A stretch of DNA of 22,706 nucleotides, taken from contig DASWHW010000128.1 in NCBI GenBank assembly GCA_036397975.1, positions 1-22,706 of the forward strand. The letters are read 5' to 3'. Below are positions 15,397-22,706 of the stretch, in pieces. Each line of letters begins with the position of its first letter. Within the stretch, counting starts at the first letter, position 1. The notes under the pieces were generated by a model. It saw nothing but the letters and a program-made list of their open reading frames with translations, did not search any database and was not told the origin of the DNA. A program made the position numbers and the translations under genes. Source of the DNA: SZUA-287 sp036397975. GTDB lineage: Bacteria; Bacteroidota; Ignavibacteria; UBA10030; UBA6906.

Positions 15397-16944
15397 ATGT
15401 CAAAGAACTCTCTGAAATATCTAAACACACTTCGTGAACAAGCGCTCCTGGGTGGCGGCGAAAAACGAATCGAGGCTCAGCACAAGAAAGGGAAGCTCAC
15501 AGCGAGAGAGCGTCTAACAATTCTTCTGGATGATGGGAGCTTTGAGGAGATGGATATGTTTGTGGAGCACCGCTCAAGCGACTTCGGACTTGACAAAATG
15601 CGAATTCCCGGCGACGGTGTAGTGACGGGGACGGGGACAATACAGGGGCGAACAGTATGTGTGTTCAGTCAGGATTTCACTGTGTTTGGAGGGTCACTTT
15701 CGGAAGCGCACGCCGAAAAAATCTGCAAGGTTATGGATCTTGCAATGAAGATTGGATGCCCGATTATTGGCTTAAATGATTCGGGAGGCGCTCGCATTCA
15801 AGAAGGGGTTGTGAGCCTCGGTGCCTACGCCGATATTTTCTTACGTAATACCCTTGCTTCGGGTGTTGTTCCACAGATCTCCGCGGTACTCGGTCCGTGC
15901 GCAGGTGGAGCGGTCTATTCTCCTGCAATCACTGACTTTACGCTGATGGTAAAGAATACGAGTTATATGTTTGTCACTGGTCCGAATGTGGTAAAAACGG
16001 TGACGCACGAAGAGGTCTCATCAGAAGAACTTGGTGGTGCTGTGACCCATGCGTCCAAGAGTGGTGTTTCCCATTTTGCTTGTGAGAACGAGGTGGAGTG
16101 CCTTGAACAAATCCGTCGAATTCTCTCGTTCATTCCCGCCAACAACCTGGATGATCCACCCGTTCGCAAGTGTGAGGATGACGCCAACCGACGCGATCCG
16201 AAACTGAACACAATTGTGCCGGAGAATCCGAACAAGCCTTATGACATAAAGGATGTAATTCACCTTGTGGTGGACGACGGTGATTTTCTGGAAATCCACA
16301 AACTCTATGCTCCCAATCTTATTGTCGGATTTGCTCGTTTGGGGGGGAGGCCGATTGGTATTGTTGCGAACCAGCCGGCGTTTCTTGCAGGCGTGCTTGA
16401 TATAGAATCCTCAAAAAAGGGAGCTCGGTTCGTTCGCTTCTGCGACGCTTTCAACGTCCCACTTGTGGTGTTTGAAGATGTTCCGGGTTTTCTCCCGGGG
16501 ACAGACCAGGAGTGGAGAGGAATTATTTCGAATGGCGCGAAGTTGCTCTATGCTTTTTGCGAAGCCACAGTCCCAAAACTCACCATCATCACGCGGAAGG
16601 CTTACGGCGGTGCCTACGACGTCATGAGTTCGAAGCACATCCGCGGCGACTTGAATTATGCATGGCCTTCAGCAGAGATTGCAGTGATGGGGCCGAAAGG
16701 TGCGGCAGAGATTATCTTCAAGAAAGAAATTGAACAAGCCAGCGACAAGGAGAAAGCCTTGGCGGAAAAAGAAGCTGAGTATCGCGAGAAATTTGCCAAC
16801 CCGTATCTCGCTGCCCGAAGAGGATACGTCGATGACATCATCGAGCCGCTGGAGACACGTCCACGGTTGATTCGGGGATTGAAGCTTCTCGAAAACAAAG
16901 TCGTTGCGAACCCGCGAAAGAAACACGGGAACATTCCCCTCTGA
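15397..16944 (+). CDS. Acyl-CoA carboxylase carboxyltransferase (beta) subunit, propionyl-CoA carboxylase type
   Basis: Transfers the carboxyl group from carboxybiotin to an acyl-CoA, most likely propionyl-CoA, or acts in the reverse direction as methylmalonyl-CoA decarboxylase alpha subunit. Predicted 515 aa, full length. The N-terminal half has GKLTARERLTILLDDGSF, the DFTVFGGSLSEAHAEKI stretch, GLNDSGGARIQEGV, and an oxyanion-hole glycine pair in GPCAGGAVYSPA. The C-terminal half has FLAGVLDIESSKKGARF, DVPGFLPGTDQEW, the second glycine pair in RKAYGGAYDVMSSKHIRGD, and GPKGAAEIIF. A small departure from the usual form is QEWRGIISNGAK, where most have a tyrosine and histidine. No biotin carboxylase or carrier-protein gene lies within the window, so partners must be elsewhere. 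PccB and MmdA cannot be told apart from sequence alone, so no symbol is given. Confidence 0.93.
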   Translation: MSKNSLKYLNTLREQALLGGGEKRIEAQHKKGKLTARERLTILLDDGSFEEMDMFVEHRSSDFGLDKMRIPGDGVVTGTGTIQGRTVCVFSQDFTVFGGSLSEAHAEKICKVMDLAMKIGCPIIGLNDSGGARIQEGVVSLGAYADIFLRNTLASGVVPQISAVLGPCAGGAVYSPAITDFTLMVKNTSYMFVTGPNVVKTVTHEEVSSEELGGAVTHASKSGVSHFACENEVECLEQIRRILSFIPANNLDDPPVRKCEDDANRRDPKLNTIVPENPNKPYDIKDVIHLVVDDGDFLEIHKLYAPNLIVGFARLGGRPIGIVANQPAFLAGVLDIESSKKGARFVRFCDAFNVPLVVFEDVPGFLPGTDQEWRGIISNGAKLLYAFCEATVPKLTIITRKAYGGAYDVMSSKHIRGDLNYAWPSAEIAVMGPKGAAEIIFKKEIEQASDKEKALAEKEAEYREKFANPYLAARRGYVDDIIEPLETRPRLIRGLKLLENKVVANPRKKHGNIPL

Positions 16945-17031
16945 TCGGGCGTTTTCATCGTAGCAGGTCCTGCCCGTCACACCATCTCTACTTGATATCG
17001 CGTAATTTGCTGCCAACACCCATGTACGTTC

Positions 17032-17060
17032 TTGATACTTGATCATGGAACAAGTATCTT
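17032..17060 (+). promoter_or_regulatory. Promoter of the mltD-like gene, overlapped by a dyad
   Basis: TTGATA (17032-17037), 17 nt, TATCTT (17055-17060). The predicted start near 17067 leaves a leader of about 30 nt. A perfect inverted repeat runs from inside the -35 to inside the -10 (listed separately). Confidence 0.5.
17034..17058. promoter_or_regulatory. Perfect inverted repeat, possible operator
   Basis: GATACTTG (17034-17041) and CAAGTATC (17051-17058) are exact reverse complements separated by 9 nt. The arms lie over the -35 and -10 of the promoter, where a dimeric repressor would block RNA polymerase. If transcribed from further upstream it could instead form a small hairpin, but no T-run follows. 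Confidence 0.5.
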
Positions 17061-17096
17061 GACCGGAACTTTGTCATCCATGAACAGGGGAATGTG

Positions 17097-19322
17097 ATGC
17101 GCCTTTTTCTTTGCGGACTATTAACTGTACTGACACTTCTGGTTCTGGGTTGCTCTTCCAGCGATACGACGAGTAAGGAAGCGGCGGTGCTGGACCAGCA
17201 GCAATCTACGACGATGGGTCAGTCAGACACACAGTCGGTGATTGACTCAAGCGTGGAAGAAGATTTATTTGTCAGTGACTCTCTCGTATCGGCGATGCTC
17301 GAGCTTGCCCGCCAACATTACCTTTCTGCAACGAACGCGCAACTCAACGGCGACAGGGAACGAACTGTCACTCAGTTCGAAGAATCAATATCCATACTGA
17401 ACGACTTGAGTTACTATCCCGATATCGAGTCGAACAGAGATTTCAGCGATCTCTCCAAAACTGTCATCGATGACTATGAAACACATATCGCCAAGATTGA
17501 TACGCTCGACACCGAAAGCTCTATCTTTGCTCTTCGTGAAAAGCTGAATCAATTTACCGAGTCACAGGACTCTGTCGATGCGGGACCGCCCACCGAAGTC
17601 ATCGGCGGCACCACGATCCCCCTCGTCACGAACAAGATCGTCGATCAACATATCGCCTTTTTCCAGGGGAAAGGCCGCGTGCACATGGAACGGTGGATCT
17701 ACCAATCCGGAAAGTATTTTCCGATTCTCCGAAGGATTCTTCGAGAGGAAGGAGTCCCGGAAGAGCTCACATATCTGGCGATGGTGGAGAGCGGCTTAAA
17801 CCCGGTGGCTCGTTCCTGGGCGCGAGCAGTAGGGATGTGGCAGTTCATGAAAGGCACCGGACGCATGTACGGTTTGCGCACCACCTCCTGGTATGACGAG
17901 CGACGGGATTTTGAAAAAGCCACCCGGGCGGCCGCACGTCATCTCAATGACCTGCATGCGGAGTTTGGCGATTGGTATCTTGCCATGGCCGCATACAATT
18001 CGGGTGCAGGACGGGTGTACCGCGGCATTCGACGGAGCGGTTCAACGGATTTCTGGACCATGCGACGCTATCTGCCGCGCGAAACACGCAATTATGTTCC
18101 GTCGTTCATCGCGACGGCAATTATTTTCATGAATCCGAAGGAATATGGGTTTCATGGAATTGACCTGGCAGACGAGCTGGAGTTTGAAACAGTTTCGGTG
18201 GATGATTGTGTCGACCTCGAGACGCTCGCCAGTTGCGCAAACACCGAGGCGTCCGTTCTCCGCGAACTGAACCCGGAGCTTGTCCATTGGTGTACACCCC
18301 CCGCGACCAGAGCATATGAACTTCGTGTTCCACCCGGGGGAAGCAAGGATTTTGTGAAACGATATGCAGCGATCCCCGATGATCAAAAACGGAACTGGAT
18401 CATGCATATGGTCCGGCGCGGTGAAACACTTGGCGGCATCGCACGCAAATATGGGATCGGCACTGATATCGTTATGGAGGTCAACAAGATCAAATCTGCA
18501 AGAAGACTCTCGATAGGAAAATCACTGATGATTCCTATACCCAGGGGCTCGACGCAGTACGCATCGGTGATGGAACGGAGAGACAACGTGAGCGAGCGTA
18601 CCGCGACAAGAAAAAAAGTCAATACAGGCCGTGTGGAGAAAGCACTTGCAGCCTCGAAGCGGTATGCCCCTGCTAACAGAGACAATTCCGAGGAGCTTAC
18701 CTACATTGTGAAGAAAGGAGATACCATCGGACACATTGCCGAATGGTACAGTTGCCGCGCCGCAGACATTCGAAATTGGAACGATCTTCCTTATGGACGC
18801 ACCATTCATCCAGGTCAACGCCTGACAGTATGGGTTAAGAAGAGTGATCTTGCAAAATATGAGAAGATCAACTCGATGAGCTTTGCCAAAAAAGAGGGAA
18901 CAACAGCGACCACGGTGCCCGCCCCCTCCGACGACGCGAACGGCGGCGGTACCCGCTACACAGTGCGGCCTGGAGACACACTGGAAAAGATCGCGCAGGA
19001 ACACAACGTTTCCATCAAACAGATCAAGGGATGGAATAATCTTCGCTCTTCCAGAATCAATGCAGGACAGGAGCTGATTATTTACGTTGAGGCAGCTAAC
19101 GTCAGCACTTCCTCCTCCAACCAAAACGTTGATGTCAAAAACCTCCCCTCGGATGTTCGCGCGATCTCGTACCGCGTGAAGAGCGGGGACACTTTGTGGG
19201 ATATTGCACGGGCTCATTCCGTGGAAGAGATCGACATCAAAAAGTGGAACGACCTTCGGCGAAATACTATCTATGCCGGTCAGGAGTTGCTGATCTACAA
19301 AGATAAGGTTGCCGCGAAGTAG
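17097..19322 (+). CDS. MltD-like membrane-bound lytic transglycosylase with four LysM repeats
   Basis: Cleaves peptidoglycan glycan strands to give 1,6-anhydro ends. Start ATG 17097 with AGGGGA just upstream; a GTG at 17094 is in frame but too close to it. Predicted 741 aa. A lipoprotein signal has lipobox VLGC. Residues about 25-200 are acidic, low-complexity or helical. Residues about 205-345 form the SLT/GH23-type domain, with catalytic Glu at E231 (MVESGLNP), AVGMWQFMKGTGRMYGL, WYLAMAAYNSGAGRV and the ETRNYVPSF segment, which is the MltD subfamily pattern. Four LysM peptidoglycan-binding repeats follow, near residues 437-481, 535-580, 618-662 and 691-735 (GDTIGHIAEWY, GDTLEKIAQEH, GDTLWDIARAH). 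E. coli MltD has fewer LysM copies. The final LysM ends almost at the stop. Likely anchored in the outer membrane facing the wall. Confidence 0.94.
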   Translation: MRLFLCGLLTVLTLLVLGCSSSDTTSKEAAVLDQQQSTTMGQSDTQSVIDSSVEEDLFVSDSLVSAMLELARQHYLSATNAQLNGDRERTVTQFEESISILNDLSYYPDIESNRDFSDLSKTVIDDYETHIAKIDTLDTESSIFALREKLNQFTESQDSVDAGPPTEVIGGTTIPLVTNKIVDQHIAFFQGKGRVHMERWIYQSGKYFPILRRILREEGVPEELTYLAMVESGLNPVARSWARAVGMWQFMKGTGRMYGLRTTSWYDERRDFEKATRAAARHLNDLHAEFGDWYLAMAAYNSGAGRVYRGIRRSGSTDFWTMRRYLPRETRNYVPSFIATAIIFMNPKEYGFHGIDLADELEFETVSVDDCVDLETLASCANTEASVLRELNPELVHWCTPPATRAYELRVPPGGSKDFVKRYAAIPDDQKRNWIMHMVRRGETLGGIARKYGIGTDIVMEVNKIKSARRLSIGKSLMIPIPRGSTQYASVMERRDNVSERTATRKKVNTGRVEKALAASKRYAPANRDNSEELTYIVKKGDTIGHIAEWYSCRAADIRNWNDLPYGRTIHPGQRLTVWVKKSDLAKYEKINSMSFAKKEGTTATTVPAPSDDANGGGTRYTVRPGDTLEKIAQEHNVSIKQIKGWNNLRSSRINAGQELIIYVEAANVSTSSSNQNVDVKNLPSDVRAISYRVKSGDTLWDIARAHSVEEIDIKKWNDLRRNTIYAGQELLIYKDKVAAK

Positions 19323-19353
19323 TCTGACCATCTACCGACTACTCTTTCTTTTC
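19318..19353 (+). terminator. Possible terminator overlapping the stop of the mltD-like gene
   Basis: AGTAGTC (19318-19324) and GACTACT (19337-19343) form a 7-bp stem with a 12-nt loop, followed by a pyrimidine-rich, T-rich tail. The T-run is broken by Cs, so it may be leaky. Confidence 0.4.
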
Positions 19354-19375
19354 TTCGCCTCCAGGCCCGATTTTG

Positions 19376-19404
19376 TTGCCTTTCCAGGGGCAAAGCAATA
19401 TATT
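19376..19404 (+). promoter_or_regulatory. Promoter of the secreted-protein pair
   Basis: TTGCCT (19376-19381), 17 nt, TATATT (19399-19404, continuing TC). The predicted start near 19411 leaves 40 nt before ATG 19451, and rules out a longer coding frame from 19373. Confidence 0.6.
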
Positions 19405-19450
19405 TCTTCTGCGCCACCTATCTCACACACGTACCCTTTTTTCGCACGCA

Positions 19451-21580
19451 ATGTACCGCACAAGAAAATTCACAACCATCATTCTTGCACTATGTTTTCT
19501 GGGGTTCTTCCCGGACGATTGGCGAAGCGATGGCGTACGAAAAACCACGGAAGATTCCGACCGAAATTTTACCACTGCCGGCAGTATCGGGCTTACCATT
19601 TCCAACTTCGGTACGATCGGAACGCGTAACTCTTATTGGCCCGAGCAGCCCTCGTGCGAATACCCTCTCGGCTCACGAATTGAGCATCTCTATCAAGGCG
19701 GATTATGGGTAGGCGCGCTTGTGAACGGTGGTGAAATCCATGTGAGCACCGGTGCAACAGATCGTTCGTCGGCATCACGGATCGGAGAAAGCTACGAATT
19801 TACCGCTCCTCTTGGTTCAAACATCTTTCAGCGTTCAACCCTGTCAGAATCCCAATTCTTCGACGAGAACGCGATCAGCCATCAGGATTTTGTCGCTGAC
19901 TTCACCGATCGCAATCGGCGGAACCCATCCACCGGCGATACGATTCCTGAGCATACTCCAATGAAGATTGACGTTCACCAGGAGAGCTATGCATGGAATT
20001 TTCCCTTCGCCGATTTCTTCGTAATTCTCAATTACACGATTCAAAACACGAGCGTTGATACATTGGATTCGGTATATGTGGGATTTTGGAACAACGCGGT
20101 CATACGAAACACGAACAATGTTCGACCAGGGACGCCCGGCTACTTTGATCATGATGCCAACGGGTTTGTCGATTCACTCAGGATGATGTACACATTCGAC
20201 TTTGATGGTATTCCGACACCGCCCCCGGCAGACAGTTACCTCGGTATCAAGCTCCTCGGCACGGCACCGTTCCCCAAAGGGATTTCACAACTCGACAGCG
20301 TTCAAGCGAAAGTATATTACAATGCCTGGCGGTTCCGAAGCTCGAGTGGCGACATTGACTATTTTTCTCCCGATGATGACGCGAGCGATGTGAATGCCCG
20401 GAGCCGCTACAATCGTTTGCGACAGTCACTTCCCCGGACACCGGTGGACAAGATTGCACCTCTGCGCACTCGTGCCGATAACATGACAACGCTCTTGTCT
20501 GTCGGTCCCTTTCAGCGCCTCTTTCCAGGCGATACTTTAAACGTCGTGTTCGGCGTTGTCTGTGCGAGAAAGTTTGGAACTTCACATGCGATGTTTGACA
20601 CCCCTGAACAACGCAAAACACTCTACTCCAACGCAAACTTCTGCCAGCAGGCGTACGATGGGGAGGACATCAACGGAAATAATCTCATCGATCCGGGAGA
20701 AGATCTGAACGGCAACGGCCGACTCGACCATTATCAACTACCGCAACCGCCGAGGCCCCCGAAAGTTCGGACGGATGTTGCAAATGAATTCATTGCCGTC
20801 TACTGGGACAAAAGCTCATCCGAATTCTCGGTCGATCCGATAACACGGGAAATGGACTTCGAAGGATACCGTGTGTATCGTTCCAACGCCGGCGCTGATT
20901 TTACGTCACCGGAAAATCTCTTGCTCACTCTGACTGTTGCCGGGGAATTCGACGTTCCTGGAAACAACTTTGGCTTCAACACGGGGTTCGGTTCCATCCT
21001 TCTTCCGCAAGCGAAATTTTTCCCGGATGATACAGTCGCCTATTGGTACCGGTTTCCTCCCGAAGGTGCGAACGTGCCGCACTTGAACGGCTGGCAATAC
21101 TTGTATGGTGTGTCAGCTTTCGACCGCGGGGATTCTGCTTCAGGAATAACAGCGCTGGAAAGCAAACGCGAGATTCGCCGGGCTGTCGCCGGCACACCAC
21201 CAGCACGATCAAGCAGCACTCCCGTGGGCGTCTATCCCAATCCATATTATGCGAATGCTGCATGGGATGGGAGCGGTGAGAGAAACCGGAAAATCTATTT
21301 TTACAACCTGCCTGAACGATGCGAAATCAGAATATACACGCTTGCCGGCGACGTGATCGACGATATTCGACACGACAGCAATACATACGACGGTTCTGAC
21401 ATCGAATGGTTTCAGCGGTTTGGCGGTTCACAAACGCCGCTCCAGTTTGCAGGGGGAGAACACGCATGGGATTTCATCAGCAAGTTCGATCAAGTGATCG
21501 CGACCGGATTGTATCTGTACAGCGTTCGCAACGCCGACTCCGGAGAGATTCAGACGGGAAAATTTTTGATCGTGAAGTAG
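19451..21580 (+). CDS. Large secreted protein with long variant T9SS-like sorting domain
   Basis: Start ATG 19451, which gives a signal sequence (MYRTRKFTTIILALCFLGFF); the frame is open further upstream, but that part overlaps the promoter. Predicted 709 aa. Near residues 40-70 there is GTIGTRNSYWPEQPSCEYP, and then HLYQGGLWVGA, a block I recognise only from uncharacterised proteins of related bacteria. Residues about 403-428 hold two calcium-loop-like stretches (GEDINGNNLIDPGEDLNGNG). Residues about 435-530 look like a fibronectin-type-III fold (PPRPPKVRTD, EGYRVYRS). The tail from about 594 starts with VYPNPYY, has RIYTLAGDVIDDI, and ends IATGLYLYSVRNADSGEIQ and KFLIVK. This is a longer relative of the canonical NPFNPST sorting domain. 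Probably exported and anchored outside the cell; function unknown. Followed 34 nt later by another exported protein. Confidence 0.85.
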   Translation: MYRTRKFTTIILALCFLGFFPDDWRSDGVRKTTEDSDRNFTTAGSIGLTISNFGTIGTRNSYWPEQPSCEYPLGSRIEHLYQGGLWVGALVNGGEIHVSTGATDRSSASRIGESYEFTAPLGSNIFQRSTLSESQFFDENAISHQDFVADFTDRNRRNPSTGDTIPEHTPMKIDVHQESYAWNFPFADFFVILNYTIQNTSVDTLDSVYVGFWNNAVIRNTNNVRPGTPGYFDHDANGFVDSLRMMYTFDFDGIPTPPPADSYLGIKLLGTAPFPKGISQLDSVQAKVYYNAWRFRSSSGDIDYFSPDDDASDVNARSRYNRLRQSLPRTPVDKIAPLRTRADNMTTLLSVGPFQRLFPGDTLNVVFGVVCARKFGTSHAMFDTPEQRKTLYSNANFCQQAYDGEDINGNNLIDPGEDLNGNGRLDHYQLPQPPRPPKVRTDVANEFIAVYWDKSSSEFSVDPITREMDFEGYRVYRSNAGADFTSPENLLLTLTVAGEFDVPGNNFGFNTGFGSILLPQAKFFPDDTVAYWYRFPPEGANVPHLNGWQYLYGVSAFDRGDSASGITALESKREIRRAVAGTPPARSSSTPVGVYPNPYYANAAWDGSGERNRKIYFYNLPERCEIRIYTLAGDVIDDIRHDSNTYDGSDIEWFQRFGGSQTPLQFAGGEHAWDFISKFDQVIATGLYLYSVRNADSGEIQTGKFLIVK

Positions 21581-21614
21581 GAACATTTTTTTCAATCAAA
21601 AGAAGGAGAATACC

Positions 21615-22706
21615 ATGAGGCATCTTTCTACAGTAGCTTTCTGTCTGCTGCTTGGCGTTGTAGCCGCTCAGGCACAATTCCCTGAAGTCACCATTCGTCA
21701 AGTACAGGAGGTACCGCTCGACTCCCTCTTAATCGCAGATACATTGACGATCAACATCAATAGTCGCTGGACTCTTCAGAGTTCACCGCTTTTTCAAGAC
21801 ACCGTTGTTGTCACGGCATTGTGTGTGGCTCCAGCGAAGACTCTCACCTTCACACAGAGAGGTTGGACAATGCTGCTCTTAGATACGACGAGCAACTGGG
21901 CTCCATGGGGAGGGATGCTGGTTCGTGTTGGAAGCTCAGGTGATACAAGCCAGGCCGTTCTCGATGGTTTCCTTAATGTCGAGAGGGGCGATATTATCAA
22001 AATGACAGGCCGTGTCGATGAATTTCCCGCGGGCACAATGAACAGTGCAACACAGTTTGTCCCCATCCCCGGTGTTCCTATTGAAATAATATCATCAGCG
22101 CCGATCCCATCTCACATCCCGAAAACGATTCCGGATTTTTATGAAGGGATTTTTCAAGGAGGAGGGCGAATCAAATACAGCACAGGAGAGCCATATGAAG
22201 GTCTCTTGGTTGACCTAGCAGTTCCATTGACTGTTGATGCTCGCGTCAATATACCCCGTGGTACCTTTAGCATGGTTGATGGGTCCGGAAATCAACTCAC
22301 GGATTATGATGCATCAAAATTTTTCACGTTACAAGGGTCAAGCCTTGACCATCCCGGGCCAGACAGCATTTGGTTTATCGAGTACCCGCTTCCTGGAACC
22401 ATCGTAAATGGAATGAGAGGATTTATCACAACCGTTGCAGGAAGCGAAGCTCCGCGGGGGTATCGAGTCGCCCCGATATACTACGGGGACGTCGCTCTCG
22501 GGACTGTGCTACCGAGTATTACTCAGCACCGGAGGAACCCGGTCGTAGTGCCATCGGACAGCGCAGCAAGAATAAGTGTTCGAGCCGAACAGCAATTCGG
22601 CGGACTTCCGATTGCATCCGTTGAATTGATCTACAGTTTGAACAACGGCCCGTTGATTACCATCCCAATGGTAGCCCAACCCGATACCACATACGCCGCA
22701 CAGATT
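21615..22706 (+). CDS. Secreted protein of unknown function, 3' end cut off by the window
   Basis: The frame is open from ATG 21615 to the last base (364 codons), so the C-terminus is missing. Start supported by AGAAGGAGAA at 21601-21610. Residues 1-22 are a signal peptide ending AQAQ. Residues about 25-155 resemble an OB-fold-like domain found in secreted FCB proteins: VVVTALCVAPAKTLTF, a WGGMLVRV strand, then RGDIIKMTGRVDEFP and TQFVPI. Residues about 165-295 repeat this type of unit: GEPYEGLLVDL, GTFSMVDGSGNQLTDY, MRGFITTVAGSE, RGYRVAPIYYGDV. A further domain begins near residue 320. A sorting domain may follow beyond the window. It appears to be the second gene of the unit led from 19376. 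DUF5689-like or nuclease-associated OB folds are possible relatives; no catalytic site is visible. Confidence 0.82.
   Translation, partial: MRHLSTVAFCLLLGVVAAQAQFPEVTIRQVQEVPLDSLLIADTLTININSRWTLQSSPLFQDTVVVTALCVAPAKTLTFTQRGWTMLLLDTTSNWAPWGGMLVRVGSSGDTSQAVLDGFLNVERGDIIKMTGRVDEFPAGTMNSATQFVPIPGVPIEIISSAPIPSHIPKTIPDFYEGIFQGGGRIKYSTGEPYEGLLVDLAVPLTVDARVNIPRGTFSMVDGSGNQLTDYDASKFFTLQGSSLDHPGPDSIWFIEYPLPGTIVNGMRGFITTVAGSEAPRGYRVAPIYYGDVALGTVLPSITQHRRNPVVVPSDSAARISVRAEQQFGGLPIASVELIYSLNNGPLITIPMVAQPDTTYAAQI

Noticed and set aside
16341..16347. G7 run in the carboxyltransferase gene as a phase-variation site
   Set aside because: Too short for frequent slippage and located in a metabolic housekeeping gene; noted only for comparison with the G10 tract.
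16945..16978. CGGGC/GCCCG pairing after the carboxyltransferase gene as terminator
   Set aside because: Loop of about 20 nt and no T-run on either strand.
18522..19331. Minus-strand open frame of 269 codons opposite the LysM region
   Set aside because: It mirrors the repeated LysM code, has low-complexity composition and covers the stop of the real gene; no promoter or start context.
1..22706. CRISPR array, transposase, integrase, toxin-antitoxin or defence cluster
   Set aside because: Read through on both strands; no spaced direct repeats, no such protein families and no attachment-site duplication around the tRNA were seen.

Overview
The window looks like a mid-GC (roughly 50%) bacterium of the Fibrobacterota-Chlorobiota-Bacteroidota supergroup, most like Ignavibacteria/Kapabacteria-type lineages. 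Three kinds of evidence support this. There are type IX secretion (T9SS) C-terminal sorting domains with the QNYPNPFNPSTT signature, plus a YPNPYY variant. There is a very large outer-membrane protein of a kind typical of that group. Several genes have weak or no Shine-Dalgarno sequence, and a tRNA promoter carries a TATATTTG box that resembles the Bacteroidota TAnnTTTG element. The placement is inference from protein style; no search was run.

Region 1 (1-1814) differs from the rest. It holds an orphan sorting-domain fragment and a cohesin-dockerin-cohesin-T9SS protein. It is GC-rich (about 60% in lines I counted) until about 1551, where composition drops abruptly inside the sorting-domain code. 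The 5' part may therefore come from another genome, by domain shuffling or a chimeric assembly join. Region 2 (1921-6596) is a compact three-gene cluster of exported proteins: a cytochrome c/beta-propeller lipoprotein, a second lipoprotein, and a ten-repeat FG-GAP/VCBS T9SS cargo. Region 3 (6669-7616) has a DUF4412-like secreted protein convergent with a tRNA-Leu(CAA), sharing one hairpin terminator. Region 4 (7721-11245) is a giant outer-membrane protein whose gene contains an uninterrupted run of ten Gs.

Region 5 (11278-16944) is housekeeping: the DNA repair methyltransferase ogt, the PcrA/UvrD helicase followed at 39 nt by a YihY-family membrane protein, and an orphan acyl-CoA carboxylase carboxyltransferase subunit. 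Region 6 (17032-22706) has an MltD-like lytic transglycosylase lipoprotein with four LysM repeats, whose promoter is covered by a perfect inverted repeat. A secreted protein with a long variant sorting domain follows, and then a secreted protein cut off by the window end.

A recurring signal ties the intergenic regions together. Upstream of nine of the ten transcription units there is a TTGnnn, 17 nt, TAnnnT-like element with the same spacing each time. I found no CRISPR array, transposase, phage or defence cluster. The most promising unexplained items are the G10 tract in the surface protein, the dyad-covered mltD promoter, the uniform promoter architecture and the mosaic left end.
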